Shown here: piece by piece, positions 42,350 to 53,405 of the stretch
Numbering within the stretch: the first letter of the stretch is position 1
Layout: each line of letters begins with the position of its first letter
Assembly (NCBI GenBank): GCA_003021725.1
Contig: PXRA01000110.1
Location: 1-64,000, forward strand
Source: Halobacteriales archaeon QH_8_64_26
GTDB lineage: Archaea > Halobacteriota > Halobacteria > Halobacteriales > Halococcaceae
Reading direction: 5' to 3'
Length of the DNA: 64,000 nt
Notes under the pieces: model-generated
Told to the model about the DNA's origin: nothing
What the model saw: only the letters and a program-made list of their open reading frames with translations
Databases searched by the model: none
Translations under genes and position numbers: made by a program

Positions 42350-43618
42350 CTACAGCTCGATTTTCGCCGGGAGCGGGCCCAGCAGGCGCTCGTAGAGATC
42401 GAACAGGCGATCGCACTGGACCTCCCAGTTGTACGTCGTTAATGCCGCTTCGTGGCCCGCTGCACCCAGTTCGCGGCGCTTCCCGGGATCGGCAGCGAGG
42501 TCCGACATGACTGCGGCAATTTCCTCGGTATCGAGGGGATCGACCGGGATCCCACAGTCGGCTCCTTCGATGACTTCCGTCCAGTTGCCGATGTCCGAGA
42601 CGACGATCGGTAGCGCCGCGGCCATATACCAGAAGAGCTTGTTCGAGCGATGGGCCGCTCGCGTCTTGTTCGGGTCGGGCGCGAAGACCATCATCCCGAC
42701 GTCCGCGCCGTACAGTAACCCGAAGACGTCCTCCAAGGTGTCCTGCCAGCCGACGAGCGAGGTGCGCTCCGAATACCGCCCCTTGCGCTCGATGAGCTCT
42801 TCGTCGGCGTCGGTTTCGTACTTCCCGCCGATCACGAGTTCGACGGCTCGCTGTTCGGGGACTTCCTCGATGGCATCGATCAGCCGGGGGATGCCCCGGT
42901 CCTCCGAGAGCAACCCACAGTAAACGAACCGCACTGGCTCGTCTCCCTCCGGCTCGCTGGCGTCCTCGCCGTCGATACCGCCTTTTACCTTCGGAACCAC
43001 GCCCCGATCGGTAGCGCGCTCGGCCCACTTCACCTGTGGGTAGTTCGTGACGGTGATGACCTCGGGATGTGATTCGAATCGCTCGGCGATGTCCGTCGAA
43101 GCCGCGACGACCCCGTCAGTCGCGTGCGCAAGCCCCCGTTCGACGAGCGAGATCGCTCCTGCCATCGCCGGCCGAACCGGTTCGGGTAATAATTCCTTGT
43201 GCTGGAGGACGTTCTCGACGTCCTCGTGGACGTCGTAGACCACTTTGCCGTTCGTGAGTACCGACAGCGCGGCACCCGCGGGTAGTAATTCGGCGTCGTG
43301 GAAGTGATAGAGATCGTAGTCAGTGTCGTAGAGTTCGCCGAGTACGTCGAGCGCCCAGTGCAGACGGGTCTTCACGCCGGGAAGGGGCGGTTGGCCCTCG
43401 TCAGTGTCGATCCCCTCGAACGAGCGGATCCGGACGCCGTCCTCGACCCGAGAGGGCCCGAAGGGAGTGAAGAGCGTCACGTCGTAGCCCGCATCGGCAA
43501 GCGCGACGGCCTCGCGGTGAAACACCCGTGCGTCGGTCGCGTCGTGGGAGGTGGTGAACACACAGACGCGCCGACCGTCGCTCGCTCGGTTCGCCCGTCT
43601 CGATCGCTCCTGGTTCAT
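42350..43618 (-). CDS. glycosyltransferase family 4-like
   Basis: ORF: CVFTTSHDATDARVFHREAVALADAGYDVTLFTP..., RFVYCGLLSEDRGIPRLIDAI, GADVGMMVFAPDPNKTRAAHRSNKLFWYMAAALPIVVSDIGN. Confidence 0.88.
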   Translation of the reverse strand: MNQERSRRANRASDGRRVCVFTTSHDATDARVFHREAVALADAGYDVTLFTPFGPSRVEDGVRIRSFEGIDTDEGQPPLPGVKTRLHWALDVLGELYDTDYDLYHFHDAELLPAGAALSVLTNGKVVYDVHEDVENVLQHKELLPEPVRPAMAGAISLVERGLAHATDGVVAASTDIAERFESHPEVITVTNYPQVKWAERATDRGVVPKVKGGIDGEDASEPEGDEPVRFVYCGLLSEDRGIPRLIDAIEEVPEQRAVELVIGGKYETDADEELIERKGRYSERTSLVGWQDTLEDVFGLLYGADVGMMVFAPDPNKTRAAHRSNKLFWYMAAALPIVVSDIGNWTEVIEGADCGIPVDPLDTEEIAAVMSDLAADPGKRRELGAAGHEAALTTYNWEVQCDRLFDLYERLLGPLPAKIEL

Positions 43619-43829
43619 TTCTCGATGCTCTCCTGGGGACCGGTCTGCGAGCGGCGGCGACCTGGCGAGTTCACTGTAGGGCCTTCGATCCGCCGAACTT
43701 AATTACCTCGGTATCGCTACCCGTAGCGAGGTCTTCGAACTGCGCGAGATTGCTCACCAGTAAACACATGAACTGACACAGCCGCCAGTGCTGTCGCGGT
43801 AGCGAACACGCACACTCAGCGCGAGCGAG

Positions 43830-43930
43830 CCGCCGGAGGCAGTGAGCGAGCGTTTTTGGTGCAGATTTTTCGCGAGCCCGCAATGAGCGACCGGAAGGGA
43901 GCGAGTGAGAACCTCGCGAAAAAGGTGCGT
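43830..43930 (-). repeat. 3'-end structured repeat, copy 3 (perfect closing stem)
   Basis: Minus-strand (TA)ACGCACCTTTTTCGCGAG...CTCGCGAAAAATCTGCACCAAAAACGCTCGCTC, abutting the TAA of the 43930-45045 gene. Confidence 0.88.
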
Positions 43931-45045
43931 TAGAGTGAATAGTCGAACTCGCCGGTCTCGGTCTCGAGCGCGGCGGTAAGCAGGTCGATCGTCGCGGCGA
44001 TGTCCTCGTGGTGGGCGCTTTCGGTGACGGTATGGAGGTATCGCGTCGGAACCGACAGGGCCCCGACGGGCGTCGCGCCCGCGCCGGTCTGAAAGCCCGC
44101 AGTATCGGTACCCCCTGCGGGCAGCACTTCGAGCTGATGGGGGATGGCCCGCTCCTCGGCGACCTGCCGTAGCCGATCGGTCACCTTCGGGCTCGTGATC
44201 ACACTGGAGTCCTTCAGCTTGATGGCGACGCCCTCACCCAGATCGGTAACGTGCTCGCCGGCCGAAAAGCCCGGCACGTCGTTCGCGACGGTGACGTCCA
44301 GAGCGATCGCGACGTCCGGCTCGAGATCCACTCCGAGAGCCTCCGCGCCCCGCAGACCGACTTCCTCCTGAACGCTGGCAGCGAAGTGAATCGTCGGCTG
44401 TGAACCGTCGTGCTCGCTCGCGCCGTCGGTAACGCCGCCCTCCTCGCTTTCGTTCCCGTCGAGCCGGCGGGCGGCTTCGATCATCGTAAAGAGACAGGCC
44501 CGGTCGTCGAGGGCTTTCCCGGTAACGTGATCGCCGACGACCTTCGTCTCCTGGTCCATCGTCACCAGATCACCCGGCTGGACCCGTTCGCGTGCGCGCT
44601 CGCCGTCGAGCCCGAGATCGACGTGGACGTCACCCACCTCGGGGGTCTTCTCGCGCTCCTCGTCGTCCATCGTATGCGGTGGGACCGAGCCGAGCACCCC
44701 GGGAACGTTGCCCGCGTCGGTGTGGATCGTCACGCGCTGGGCGCGCAACACTCTGGGGTCCCAGCCCCCGAGCGCGTCGAGCCGGGCGAAGCCCTCTTCA
44801 GTGACATGTCTGACCATGAACCCGATCTCGTCCATGTGGGCCGAAATCGCAACCTCGAAGTCGGCGTCGCCGTGGCGCGTGGCGACGACATTACCCATCG
44901 CGTCGCCCCTGATCTCGTCGGCCACGGGCTCTAACTCCCGACGAACGATCTCCCTGATGCGGTCCTCATAGCCCGGTACGCCGCGCGCTTCGGTCAGTTC
45001 CGCGAGCAATGCATAGTCGAAGGCGAACTCCTCGGTGCTGCTCAT
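43930..45045 (-). CDS. M42 family metallopeptidase
   Basis: ORF: EVAISAHMDEIGFMVRHVTEEGFARLDALGGWDPR, ALDDRACLFTMIEAARRL, AASVQEEVGLRGAE. Confidence 0.92.
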   Translation of the reverse strand: MSSTEEFAFDYALLAELTEARGVPGYEDRIREIVRRELEPVADEIRGDAMGNVVATRHGDADFEVAISAHMDEIGFMVRHVTEEGFARLDALGGWDPRVLRAQRVTIHTDAGNVPGVLGSVPPHTMDDEEREKTPEVGDVHVDLGLDGERARERVQPGDLVTMDQETKVVGDHVTGKALDDRACLFTMIEAARRLDGNESEEGGVTDGASEHDGSQPTIHFAASVQEEVGLRGAEALGVDLEPDVAIALDVTVANDVPGFSAGEHVTDLGEGVAIKLKDSSVITSPKVTDRLRQVAEERAIPHQLEVLPAGGTDTAGFQTGAGATPVGALSVPTRYLHTVTESAHHEDIAATIDLLTAALETETGEFDYSL

Positions 45046-45079
45046 ACTCGGTCCCGAACGCGAACGGCTAAAACTCTGC

Positions 45080-45409
45080 TCACCGATCGTACCCGTCGCC
45101 GTCGGTGGGACCAGGCTCCCCGGCACCGGACTCGGTCGCCGCGAAGAGTTCGTCGACCGCCTCGGTCGCCGCCGCCACCGCCTCCTCGACTACCCGATCG
45201 GGATCCGGGGCCTCCGGTTCGGCGGGCGCGTTGAGGTAGACGTCGACGTCCAGAGTGCCATCGGTGAACCGAACGGTGACGTCCAGGTCGGTGATCCGGG
45301 ATTGCTTGTACTGCGAGAGAACGAAGCCCTCGGCCGCTTCGGCCGCGGTCTCGACGACTTTCTCGTCGGTCGGCCCCGGCGAACGCGTTTCGTTCCCGTC
45401 CGTGGGCAT
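45080..45409 (-). CDS. DUF3194 family protein
   Basis: 109-aa ORF directly downstream of prefoldin beta: EGFVLSQYKQSRITDLDVTVRFTDGTLDVDVYLN. Confidence 0.7.
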   Translation of the reverse strand: MPTDGNETRSPGPTDEKVVETAAEAAEGFVLSQYKQSRITDLDVTVRFTDGTLDVDVYLNAPAEPEAPDPDRVVEEAVAAATEAVDELFAATESGAGEPGPTDGDGYDR

Positions 45410-45415
45410 CGCCGC

Positions 45416-45841
45416 TCAGTCGCCGCCGGCGCCCGGGCCGCCGGGGCCACCGGGACCACCGGGACCGCCCGGACCGGGACCGCCGCCCATGCCGCCACCG
45501 CCGCCGAGCATCCCCTGGAGCTCGCTCTGGAGCTCCTCGAACTGCTCGCGGACGCGGTTTTCCTGCTTGTCGAGCGTCTCGACGCGCACTTCGAGGCTCT
45601 CTTGGGTCTCGGAGAGGTCCTCGGTCGCTTCGTCGTACTCGCTTTCGATGAGCAACTCGCCGACCTCCCGATACATCGCGGTGTCCTCGTCGATATCGTC
45701 CAGGGCGTCTAGCGCGGCTTCGACTTCGTTCAGCCGGTTTTCGGTCTGTTGTTTCTGGGCGGCGACCTGCTGGGCGGTCTCCTGGAGGTCTTGTAGCTCC
45801 TCGAGTTTCTCCTGTGCTTCCGGCGGTAAGCCTCCTTGCAT
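45416..45841 (-). CDS. pfdB: prefoldin subunit beta
   Basis: [50 protein letters not shown]... with Gly/Pro-rich tail. Confidence 0.93.
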   Translation of the reverse strand: MQGGLPPEAQEKLEELQDLQETAQQVAAQKQQTENRLNEVEAALDALDDIDEDTAMYREVGELLIESEYDEATEDLSETQESLEVRVETLDKQENRVREQFEELQSELQGMLGGGGGMGGGPGPGGPGGPGGPGGPGAGGD

Positions 45842-45948
45842 ACCTCGCCAGTCGGTGTCCCGACGGAAAAAGGCACTCTTTCGACCATCGCTGCGCTCGC
45901 CCCGTTGAGTTGCTGACGGCGTCTCCGATACGACTATCGACTGGAGAG

Positions 45949-46218
45949 TTAGCCGGAGGATTCGAACGCGTTCGCGCCGATGGCGGCGACCTCGCTCGCA
46001 ACGTCGACGAACGAACACCAGGTGTTGATCCCTGCCCGGAGCGCGACGAGATCGCTCGCTTCGATACGGACTTCGAGTACCCCACCCTCACGCGTGAGTT
46101 CAGCGCGCGTTCGGTCGCCGGCCAACTCGGCGAGTTCGCCCTCGATGCTGGCAGCGACGATCGATGCGCGACGCTCTCGATCGTATTCGAACGTGAGGAC
46201 CGTCTCGTGAGGGGACAT
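45949..46218 (-). CDS. pcc1: KEOPS complex subunit Pcc1
   Basis: 89-aa [28 protein letters not shown]...[29 protein letters not shown]. Confidence 0.9.
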   Translation of the reverse strand: MSPHETVLTFEYDRERRASIVAASIEGELAELAGDRTRAELTREGGVLEVRIEASDLVALRAGINTWCSFVDVASEVAAIGANAFESSG

Positions 46219-46274
46219 CTAAAATACCTGGACGGATCGCTCGGTCGATCGTCGTTCGGTCAGCGGGCGGTCGG

Positions 46275-46409
46275 CTACTCGACGCCGATCTCCTTGATCC
46301 CGGCGCCGCGTTCCTTCAGCAGTACGCGATGCCCGCAGTACGGACACCGGACGCCGCCGTAATCATCGAGCTGGACGTCGCGCTTGCATCGCGAGCACTT
46401 GTATGCCAT
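46275..46409 (-). CDS. rpoP: DNA-directed RNA polymerase subunit P (Rpb12-like)
   Basis: 44-aa [47 protein letters not shown]; zinc ribbon. Below the length cut-off of the ORF track. Confidence 0.92.
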   Translation of the reverse strand: MAYKCSRCKRDVQLDDYGGVRCPYCGHRVLLKERGAGIKEIGVE

Positions 46410-46442
46410 CTGGGTAGTAGCTGTAGAACGTCGGGAGGGTAG

Positions 46443-46715
46443 TTATTGCTCTTCGGTGTCCTCGTCCATCGCGATCCGGATCGAGCGCTGGACCGCCCGT
46501 CCGCCGGGCGTCTGGGGTCGGTAGGCACCGCCGGCGAACTTCTCGCCGGTCTCCTCGTTCACCCAGATCCCCGTCTCCGTGCGGGTCACCGGATCGCCGT
46601 CGATGGTGGCGTCTTCCATGTCCGCTTCGATCTCCGCGACGCGCCGGCGGTTGACCCGCCCGTAGCGCGCGCCGAATCGTCCGGCGCTCCCGGTTTTCGA
46701 GCGTCGTCTGGCCAT
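46443..46715 (-). CDS. rpl37ae: 50S ribosomal protein L37Ae
   Basis: [38 protein letters not shown]... clustered with rpoP and pcc1. Confidence 0.9.
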   Translation of the reverse strand: MARRRSKTGSAGRFGARYGRVNRRRVAEIEADMEDATIDGDPVTRTETGIWVNEETGEKFAGGAYRPQTPGGRAVQRSIRIAMDEDTEEQ

Positions 46716-46801
46716 ACCTTCCCTTCTCGTCGGTGGATTCATAAGCGCTTTGAGTCCCCGACGAGCCCGGAACGCGTCCCGAGCGTGTTCGCTTCTTCGA
46801 C

Positions 46802-47521
46802 TTACGGTTCGGCCGCGAGTTCCGCGTTCAGGTCCTCTCGGATGACCTCCCCCGTCTCCCGATCGCCCGCAGTGGTCACGATCCGGTTATCCTGGACGCT
46901 CGACCCGTCCCTGATCTGTAACCGGAGGTTGCCATTGGCGTCCGCACGGGTCGCTCTGGCCCGCGTGCCGCCACCGGCCGCGCCGCCGGCCTCGATCGGC
47001 CCCGGAACGATCTTCTTGACGTGAGGGTGGCCTGCGACGACGGTGAGCGCGTCGCGACCGCGACGTCCGCCGATGAGCGTGGTGTGTGTCCCACTGATCT
47101 TCTCGCTGGGCGGCGCTTCGATCACCTCCAGCGGTTGCTCGCCCTGTCGGTCCCTGACGGCGGCCACCGGGTCCTCGCTGCCGACGCCGATTCGCCGTAG
47201 TTCGTAGGACAGTTCCCGACGGAGCCGAGTAATAACTTCCCGATCGCCGGCAGCATAGACCGCCTCGGGCCGTTTTCGGTGCACGTCGTCGGCGATCAGT
47301 CCCGCGAAGTTCCGCAACTCGACTGCCCCTTCGTCCTCGTCCCGCCTCTCGGGCGTGGTGGTGATCTCGGTCGTACCGACCGACTCGCCGGCGAGCAACG
47401 CCGTCACGCGCGCCCGGTCGCGTTCGGCGTCGATGACGACGGTATCGGCGTTCGCTGTCCGGCAGACCAGGCAGTAATCGCCCAGTCGCGACAGCGAGGC
47501 GCTACACCGCCGACACTCCAT
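46802..47521 (-). CDS. DUF2103-like metal-binding protein
   Basis: [34 protein letters not shown]...[39 protein letters not shown]. Confidence 0.75.
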   Translation of the reverse strand: MECRRCSASLSRLGDYCLVCRTANADTVVIDAERDRARVTALLAGESVGTTEITTTPERRDEDEGAVELRNFAGLIADDVHRKRPEAVYAAGDREVITRLRRELSYELRRIGVGSEDPVAAVRDRQGEQPLEVIEAPPSEKISGTHTTLIGGRRGRDALTVVAGHPHVKKIVPGPIEAGGAAGGGTRARATRADANGNLRLQIRDGSSVQDNRIVTTAGDRETGEVIREDLNAELAAEP

Positions 47522-47617
47522 GGTGGTGCTCGGGCGTCTCGGCGGATAAGCGGGCCGATCCGAGGCGGCGCTCGCATCGATCGGGTCCGCTTCGGACCCG
47601 TCGGTAGCGAAGTCCGA

Positions 47618-47902
47618 TCAGTCCGCGAGGAACCGTTGAACGGCCATGGCCTGTGCCTCGCGCTCGGACTCGACCGCCGTCAGTGCGGTCCGACCGCGCT
47701 CGCTTTCGTTCCGCTCCCGGTCGGTATCGAGATCGACGTTGGTGATTTCCAGAAGGTGGGTCGGCACATCGGGGTGGGGAGACCCCAGGTCGTGTCGTCC
47801 GACGACCGTGACGTGGTTGCCGCTCGCTTCCGAGATCAGGTGCTGGAATCCCGTCTCCGAACCGCCTCGACTCTCTGTCGTCCGTTCCCGTGATCGTGTC
47901 AT
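47618..47902 (-). CDS. hypothetical haloarchaeal protein
   Basis: 94-aa ORF with coherent acidic composition. Confidence 0.5.
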   Translation of the reverse strand: MTRSRERTTESRGGSETGFQHLISEASGNHVTVVGRHDLGSPHPDVPTHLLEITNVDLDTDRERNESERGRTALTAVESEREAQAMAVQRFLAD

Positions 47903-48059
47903 GCTCGAAGTTCCTCCGTGAGTTCGCCCGACGGGAGATCGACCGGCCCGTCGGCCCAGCGCCTAATCCTCCGTATCCAGCACAGGCATATAATACTTGC
48001 TTACTACGTGCTTGATCCGCGATACCGTCGAGGCTCAACTGATACCGACCGCCGGTAGC

Positions 48060-49526
48060 TCAACCGAGTTCCGTCGGTGCGACCTTGAGGTACTCGCGCA
48101 GTACCGTCGTCGCATACGAACCCTTCGGCAGGCGAAAGGATAGTTCGAGCGGGTCGAGCGTGACGTCGATATCGGTTCGACAGCAGATCGCTCGCCGGAT
48201 GCCACTCGAGTAGTAGGGATCGGGGAGATCGAAGTCGCTCCGTGCCAGCCCTTCCTCGGCTAGTACCTCGCGTTCGATCGCGCCCGGCTCCCCCTCGGAG
48301 AAGTCGGTTTCGGTGCCCACGAGCGGGGCGGTCACGAACGCTCGCCCGCGCGCGCAGTGACGATCGATCGTCTCGACGCGCCGCTCGTCGACGTGCTGCT
48401 CGCGGCTCACGTCCGGCAAGGAGAGTCCGGCTGGTGCCGCCCGATCGGCGAAACAGACGACGTCGCCGGGCACCGCCCGGACGAGGGGTAATCCACGGTC
48501 GAGGCGCTCGGAGACCATGCGGTTAAACAGGTAGGACTGAGCGGCGTTGACGAAGAGCTGCTGGAGGTTTCGCGGCAGGACGTCGAGTGCCGCCCGGAAG
48601 TCCTCGGAACCGATCCCGCCGTTAGGTCCCTTCTCGTCGCTCACGGACCTATTTGTGCTCTCGCGCTCGGCGAGTCGGCCACAGATCGCTCGCTCGTAGC
48701 GAAGCCCGCCGGGGAACTTCTCGGCCGCAGCGGCCCACTCGCGGGTCTCCTCGGCGAAGCGCCGCGCCGCCTGTGTCGCCTCGGGTTCGCTCTCACGAGG
48801 GTTGCCGACGTAGGCCAGGACGGCACCTTCCCAGTCCCGGCGACAGATCGCGAGGCCGACGTCGTGTGTAACCGGGCGGCGGCTGCCGAAGCGCTGCTGG
48901 CCGAAGTAGTTGGGCACGCCGATCGGAACCGGTCCGTCGCCCGCACCGGTAGCGTCGGGGTCGTCCGTGCCGTCGTCGTTCGATACGCTATCGATCGACG
49001 CCGCCTCGTTCCGGTCACCGTTCCCTGCTCCGAACGCCCGCAGCTCCTCCGTTATCGCGAGGGCGTTCTCGGGGACCGCGGGATCGCTCGCGCGTACCTC
49101 GAAGGCGTTGCCCGCCAGGTCGCCGAAGTACAGCCCCCGGCCGCTCCGCCCGAGGACCTCGATCCCGCTGTCGGCGATCGCCGGTAGCTCCTCCGGATCG
49201 AGACCGCGGCCCTGGATCGAGAGCAGTTGGGTACTCACTGCGTACTTGTCCTTCGTGCCGGCCCAATCGATCCGCTCGCGGCTCACTCCCAACCTATTCG
49301 AGAGTTCCCTAGCGAAGTCGTTGGTATCCCAGCCCCGAAGCGTGACCCGACAGACGACGTGTGGATAGGCCTCGGGATCGCTATCGAGGGACTCCGTGTC
49401 GAAACGCTCTAGCTCCCGTACCCGGAAGTCCTCGGGTGCCGCCCGCAATCGCCCGCCGGTTCCCGCGCCCTCGCTGGCGTAGTACGCCATCCCGACCGCT
49501 CGTTCCATCGGGTAGGCCTCGCGCAC
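48060..49526 (-). CDS. truD: tRNA pseudouridine(13) synthase TruD
   Basis: [62 protein letters not shown]. Confidence 0.94.
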   Translation of the reverse strand: MREAYPMERAVGMAYYASEGAGTGGRLRAAPEDFRVRELERFDTESLDSDPEAYPHVVCRVTLRGWDTNDFARELSNRLGVSRERIDWAGTKDKYAVSTQLLSIQGRGLDPEELPAIADSGIEVLGRSGRGLYFGDLAGNAFEVRASDPAVPENALAITEELRAFGAGNGDRNEAASIDSVSNDDGTDDPDATGAGDGPVPIGVPNYFGQQRFGSRRPVTHDVGLAICRRDWEGAVLAYVGNPRESEPEATQAARRFAEETREWAAAAEKFPGGLRYERAICGRLAERESTNRSVSDEKGPNGGIGSEDFRAALDVLPRNLQQLFVNAAQSYLFNRMVSERLDRGLPLVRAVPGDVVCFADRAAPAGLSLPDVSREQHVDERRVETIDRHCARGRAFVTAPLVGTETDFSEGEPGAIEREVLAEEGLARSDFDLPDPYYSSGIRRAICCRTDIDVTLDPLELSFRLPKGSYATTVLREYLKVAPTELG

Positions 49527-49734
49527 TACGTCTCACCCCTCCTACCGGTCCACCCCGTGCCGTCCGATCGATTCATGCCATCCCCTCGCGCCGCAGGCAG
49601 AATAAACGTCACAGTCGGCGTCTATCACTCGACTCGCCGACCCCCTGGCCCGCCGCTCCATCGATCCGCCCGCTCGCCGGTCGGCGAATGGCCGGTCGGA
49701 ACCCAAAAGCATCCCGACGGCGAGAACTGGGTTC

Positions 49735-50127
49735 ATGGCGAGCGACGATCTCCCCGAGGACGCTGGTGACCTGCCGATCCCCGACTCGGTGCTTTCGGGC
49801 ACGGCCGACCGTACCGACGTCTCGATCGAGACGCTGGTCGATACCTTGGTCGTCCTCGACGCCGACCTCCGAGGGCGTCACTCCGCGTACGAAGCGAACT
49901 ATGAGTACGTCACCGTCGACGGGACGCGTGCGTATCTCGCCGACAGTGAGGCCTGGGAGGCCGTGGTAAGCGAGTTCGATCTCAACGGCGATCTCGAGAG
50001 CGCCGCTCGACGGGCCCACACCGAGAGCGCTACGCTGCTCGTCGATCGGTCCGTCGAAAACCCACAGGTTGCCGAGGATACCGTCGGGATCGTCGTCGGC
50101 GTCGACACCGCCGAAGTAATGGGCTAA
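49735..50127 (+). CDS. conserved haloarchaeal hypothetical protein
   Basis: 130-aa ORF between truD and pth2. Confidence 0.6.
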   Translation: MASDDLPEDAGDLPIPDSVLSGTADRTDVSIETLVDTLVVLDADLRGRHSAYEANYEYVTVDGTRAYLADSEAWEAVVSEFDLNGDLESAARRAHTESATLLVDRSVENPQVAEDTVGIVVGVDTAEVMG

Positions 50128-50180
50128 GGAGGGAGGGCAGTTGGGTCGGGACCGGTCGAGAGCCGATTCGAGAGACTCAC

Positions 50181-50519
50181 TCAGAACAGCGAGAGGTCCC
50201 CGGTCACGCTATCGATAACCCGCTCGGTACTCGGGCCGATCGCGAGCGCGGTCACCGTCCCCGAGTCGAGTTGGGTGTGGCCGGCATCGCGGACCACGGC
50301 ATAGGGGATGCCCTCCCGATCGGCGGCGTCGGCCAGTTCGAACAGCTGGGACTCGCTTTCGCCCTTCAGGACGACCTTCTTCTGGCCGCTTCCCTTCCAC
50401 TTGCGTCCGGTTCGTTCCTCGCAGTCCTCGTACGCCGAAAGGGCGGCGTGGGCGATCTGAGCGGCGAGTTTGCCCGTCCCCATGCCGATGTCCGTGCGGG
50501 CGACGATCGCCTGTTTCAT
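50181..50519 (-). CDS. pth2: peptidyl-tRNA hydrolase Pth2
   Basis: [34 protein letters not shown]...[49 protein letters not shown]. Confidence 0.95.
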   Translation of the reverse strand: MKQAIVARTDIGMGTGKLAAQIAHAALSAYEDCEERTGRKWKGSGQKKVVLKGESESQLFELADAADREGIPYAVVRDAGHTQLDSGTVTALAIGPSTERVIDSVTGDLSLF

Positions 50520-50668
50520 GGGGAGGATCGGTCGAGAGCGAGTAAAGCTCTGGTGACTTCCCGCTCGATGGCCGGGAGTTCGAATCCGATCGTTCGATCG
50601 TCTCTCGAACGGAACGAACAGTACGCCACAATCGAGGAATTTAGGCCCCGTCCCGTCGGCTGTACCGT

Positions 50669-51403
50669 ATGATCCTCTCGGATACCGACATCCTTCGACG
50701 GTTGGAGACCGGGGATCTCCATATCGAACACCTCTCGGATATCGACCTCCAGGTCCAGCCCGCGAGCGTCGACCTCAGGCTGGGTACGGAGTTCCTCGAG
50801 TTCCAGCGCACGAACATCCCCTGTATCCACCCCAATAGCGAACAGGAAGTCGAGGAGTACGTCACCGAGACCGTCGTCGAGCAGGGCGAGGAGTTCGTTC
50901 TGCATCCCGGTGATTTCGTCCTCGGCACGACGGTAGAACGCGTTTCGATCCCCACGGACCTCATCGCCCACGTCGAAGGCCGGTCTTCCTTGGGGAGGCT
51001 TGCTATCGTCGTCCATGCCACTGCGGGTTTATGCGACCCAGGATTTGTAGGAAAAATAACACTCGAACTCTCGAACTTAGGGACCGCCCCCGTTGCCCTC
51101 ACCCCGGGAATGCGGATCTCCCAGCTCACATTCACCGAACTCTCCTCGCCGGCCGACCGGCCGTACGGTCCCAGCCGGGGATCGAAGTATCAAGGACAGA
51201 GCGGCCCGCAGGCCTCGCGTATTCAAGGTGATTCGGAGTTCGGCGGGCAGCGAGGAAATCGAGGACGGCAGGGCCGGCTCGATGAGGTCGATAGGGACGA
51301 TGGCGGTCCCACGAACGAGGGGGGCAACGGGGCTGCCGGCGACGACGAAGCCAGGGCCGATGAAATCGACCGAACCGACGGAAGCAGCGGGGGTGACCGA
51401 TGA
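50669..51403 (+). CDS. dcd: dCTP deaminase
   Basis: [20 protein letters not shown]..., [48 protein letters not shown]; extra disordered C-terminus. Confidence 0.93.
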   Translation: MILSDTDILRRLETGDLHIEHLSDIDLQVQPASVDLRLGTEFLEFQRTNIPCIHPNSEQEVEEYVTETVVEQGEEFVLHPGDFVLGTTVERVSIPTDLIAHVEGRSSLGRLAIVVHATAGLCDPGFVGKITLELSNLGTAPVALTPGMRISQLTFTELSSPADRPYGPSRGSKYQGQSGPQASRIQGDSEFGGQRGNRGRQGRLDEVDRDDGGPTNEGGNGAAGDDEARADEIDRTDGSSGGDR

Positions 51404-52305
51404 GGTTCATCGAGGAGATCGTCGTCGAGCAGTTCCTGCCCACGTTTCGCTCGATGCTCGCCGAGGAACTCCGCGAACGAGGGCTCACCCAGAGCGAGGT
51501 CGCGGACATCTTGGGCATTAGCCAGTCGGCGGTCTCGAAGTACGCCCACGGCGAGGTCGCCCGCGACGAGCGCGTGCTCGGCGACGAGCGGGTGGAGGAG
51601 TCGGTTACTGACCTCGCGGACGGACTGGCGAGCGGCGACATGCGACCGGTCGGCGCGCTGATCGAATGCGAGGTGCTGATCCGCCGGCTCGAACGCGGTG
51701 ATCTGCTCGCCGACCTCCACCAGGAAGCGATGCCCGCCCTCGCGGCGAACGGTGGCTTCGCGATCCACGATCCCGAGGGCGATCTCCGGTCGGCCGAGCA
51801 GGTACGTGCCTCGGTTCGTCGCGGACTCCGAACCGTAGGGAACACGAGCGGCTTTGCAGGGTTGATCCCGAACGTCGGTTCCAATCTCGTTGAGTGTCTA
51901 CCCGAGGCGAGGGGGATCGACGACGTGGCTGGCGTCCCCGGGCGGATCTTCGACGTGAAGGGGCGAGCGACGATCCCCGGCGAACCGGAGTTCGGCGTCT
52001 CCGAACACGTTGCAACCGTCCTGCTCGCCGTGCGAGCGAGTGGACTAAGCGTTCGCGGGGCGCTCGATGTCCGCTACGACCCCGAGTTGCTCGCACGTCT
52101 AGAACCCCAGTACGAGACGATCGAGTTCGACGCCGAGGGCGATCTCGAACCCACTATCGCCGAGGCGCTGGCCGACGCAACCGAGGCCGATACCGCCGAG
52201 GGCTGTGTGTTGTACCAAACCGGCGGGTTCGGGATCGAACCGATCATGTACCTGCTCGCGGCCGACGCTCCGAGCACTGCCCGCCTCGTTCGCGAGCTGG
52301 TCTGA
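51400..52305 (+). CDS. HTH + ThiN-domain transcriptional regulator (ThiR-like)
   Basis: [29 protein letters not shown] (HTH); [42 protein letters not shown] (ThiN). Confidence 0.82.
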   Translation: MRFIEEIVVEQFLPTFRSMLAEELRERGLTQSEVADILGISQSAVSKYAHGEVARDERVLGDERVEESVTDLADGLASGDMRPVGALIECEVLIRRLERGDLLADLHQEAMPALAANGGFAIHDPEGDLRSAEQVRASVRRGLRTVGNTSGFAGLIPNVGSNLVECLPEARGIDDVAGVPGRIFDVKGRATIPGEPEFGVSEHVATVLLAVRASGLSVRGALDVRYDPELLARLEPQYETIEFDAEGDLEPTIAEALADATEADTAEGCVLYQTGGFGIEPIMYLLAADAPSTARLVRELV

Positions 52306-52311
52306 CTCGCG

Positions 52312-52878
52312 ATGACCGATGACCTCCAGGCCTTCTACGGCCGATGGGCGCGGCTCTACGATCTGATCGCACGCTTTCCCGGCGTCGGTGGGATGCTCGC
52401 CGTTGCCCGCGAGCGCGTCGACCGACGCGGCTGGGAGAACGTCTCGCTGCTCCGAGCCGACGCCGCGCGCCCGCCGGTTCCCGAGTCCGCCCGGAGCGTC
52501 GAAGCACGGTCGGGTTTCCCGGGCGAGGCGAGCGGTATCGATGCGGTGCTCGCGAGCTTCGTCAGCGGGATGTTCGCCAACCCCGCGCCGGTAATCGAGC
52601 GGTGGTGCTCGCTCTGTTCCCCGGGCGGGCGGCTCTGTCTGCTCGACGCGGCACGGAGCTCCCGATCGATCGCCCGCCCGCTCGATCTGGCCTTCCGGGC
52701 GTTCGTCCTCGCCTCGACGCCGCCGGTCGGCCGGTTGCGGTACGAGGAGCCGCCCTGGGCGGAACTCGATCGTCGCGTCGGGACGGCCCACCGCACGCTC
52801 GCCGCCCGCTGCTCGGCGGCCGATCGCGCCACCTACGGGCTCGGGTTCGTCCGCCTGACCGCCGGTACCCTCGCGTGA
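52312..52878 (+). CDS. class I SAM-dependent methyltransferase
   Basis: ORF: FYGRWARLYDLIARFPGVGGM...LASFVSGMFANPAPVIERWCSLCSPGGRLCLLDAARS. Confidence 0.75.
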   Translation: MTDDLQAFYGRWARLYDLIARFPGVGGMLAVARERVDRRGWENVSLLRADAARPPVPESARSVEARSGFPGEASGIDAVLASFVSGMFANPAPVIERWCSLCSPGGRLCLLDAARSSRSIARPLDLAFRAFVLASTPPVGRLRYEEPPWAELDRRVGTAHRTLAARCSAADRATYGLGFVRLTAGTLA

Positions 52879-53021
52879 TCGGCCGTCGATCGGCCAGTCC
52901 CGATCGGTCGATCATCGGCAAAGGGGGGTCGGAACGTGCGACCGAGGTCCGATCGCCGTCGGCACTCGCAGCGTCCGGGGTACTCGCGGTGTTCGCAGTA
53001 CCCACAGCGCTCGTAGCGCTA

Positions 53022-53405
53022 CTAGGGTCGGAACCCGATCGTTCGCTCGCCGGTCGTCTCGGTCTCGACGACGGTGGGCCTCACCGACGCTCCCGTCTCG
53101 ACCGCGTCGGGCTCTACGCCACGGACCTGTCCGGTCAGTCCGACCGGCCCGAGACCCACGACCGCGACCACGTAGGGCGTGTCCTCGGCGAAGGAGGGCG
53201 TCGTCGCGTGGATCACGGTAAAGGTCTCTACCTCCCCCTCCTCCGGCAGCGCCTCCTGGGTTAGCTCCCGCGAGCCACACTCCGGGCAGATACGCTGGGG
53301 CGGGAGCGATCCGTGGCCGTTCTCACAGGCCAGGTAATACCCCTCGCCTGACTCGATCGCGTCGAGGAGGTCGGCGTGGCCGGCATCGCGGCTCTCATCG
53401 CTCAT
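53022..53405 (-). CDS. Zn-ribbon OB-fold (DUF35-type) thiolase partner
   Basis: ORF: YYLACENGHGSLPPQRICPECGSRELTQEALPEEGEVETFTVIHATTPSFAEDTPYVVAVVGL. ATGA overlap with thiolase. Confidence 0.88.
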   Translation of the reverse strand: MSDESRDAGHADLLDAIESGEGYYLACENGHGSLPPQRICPECGSRELTQEALPEEGEVETFTVIHATTPSFAEDTPYVVAVVGLGPVGLTGQVRGVEPDAVETGASVRPTVVETETTGERTIGFRP

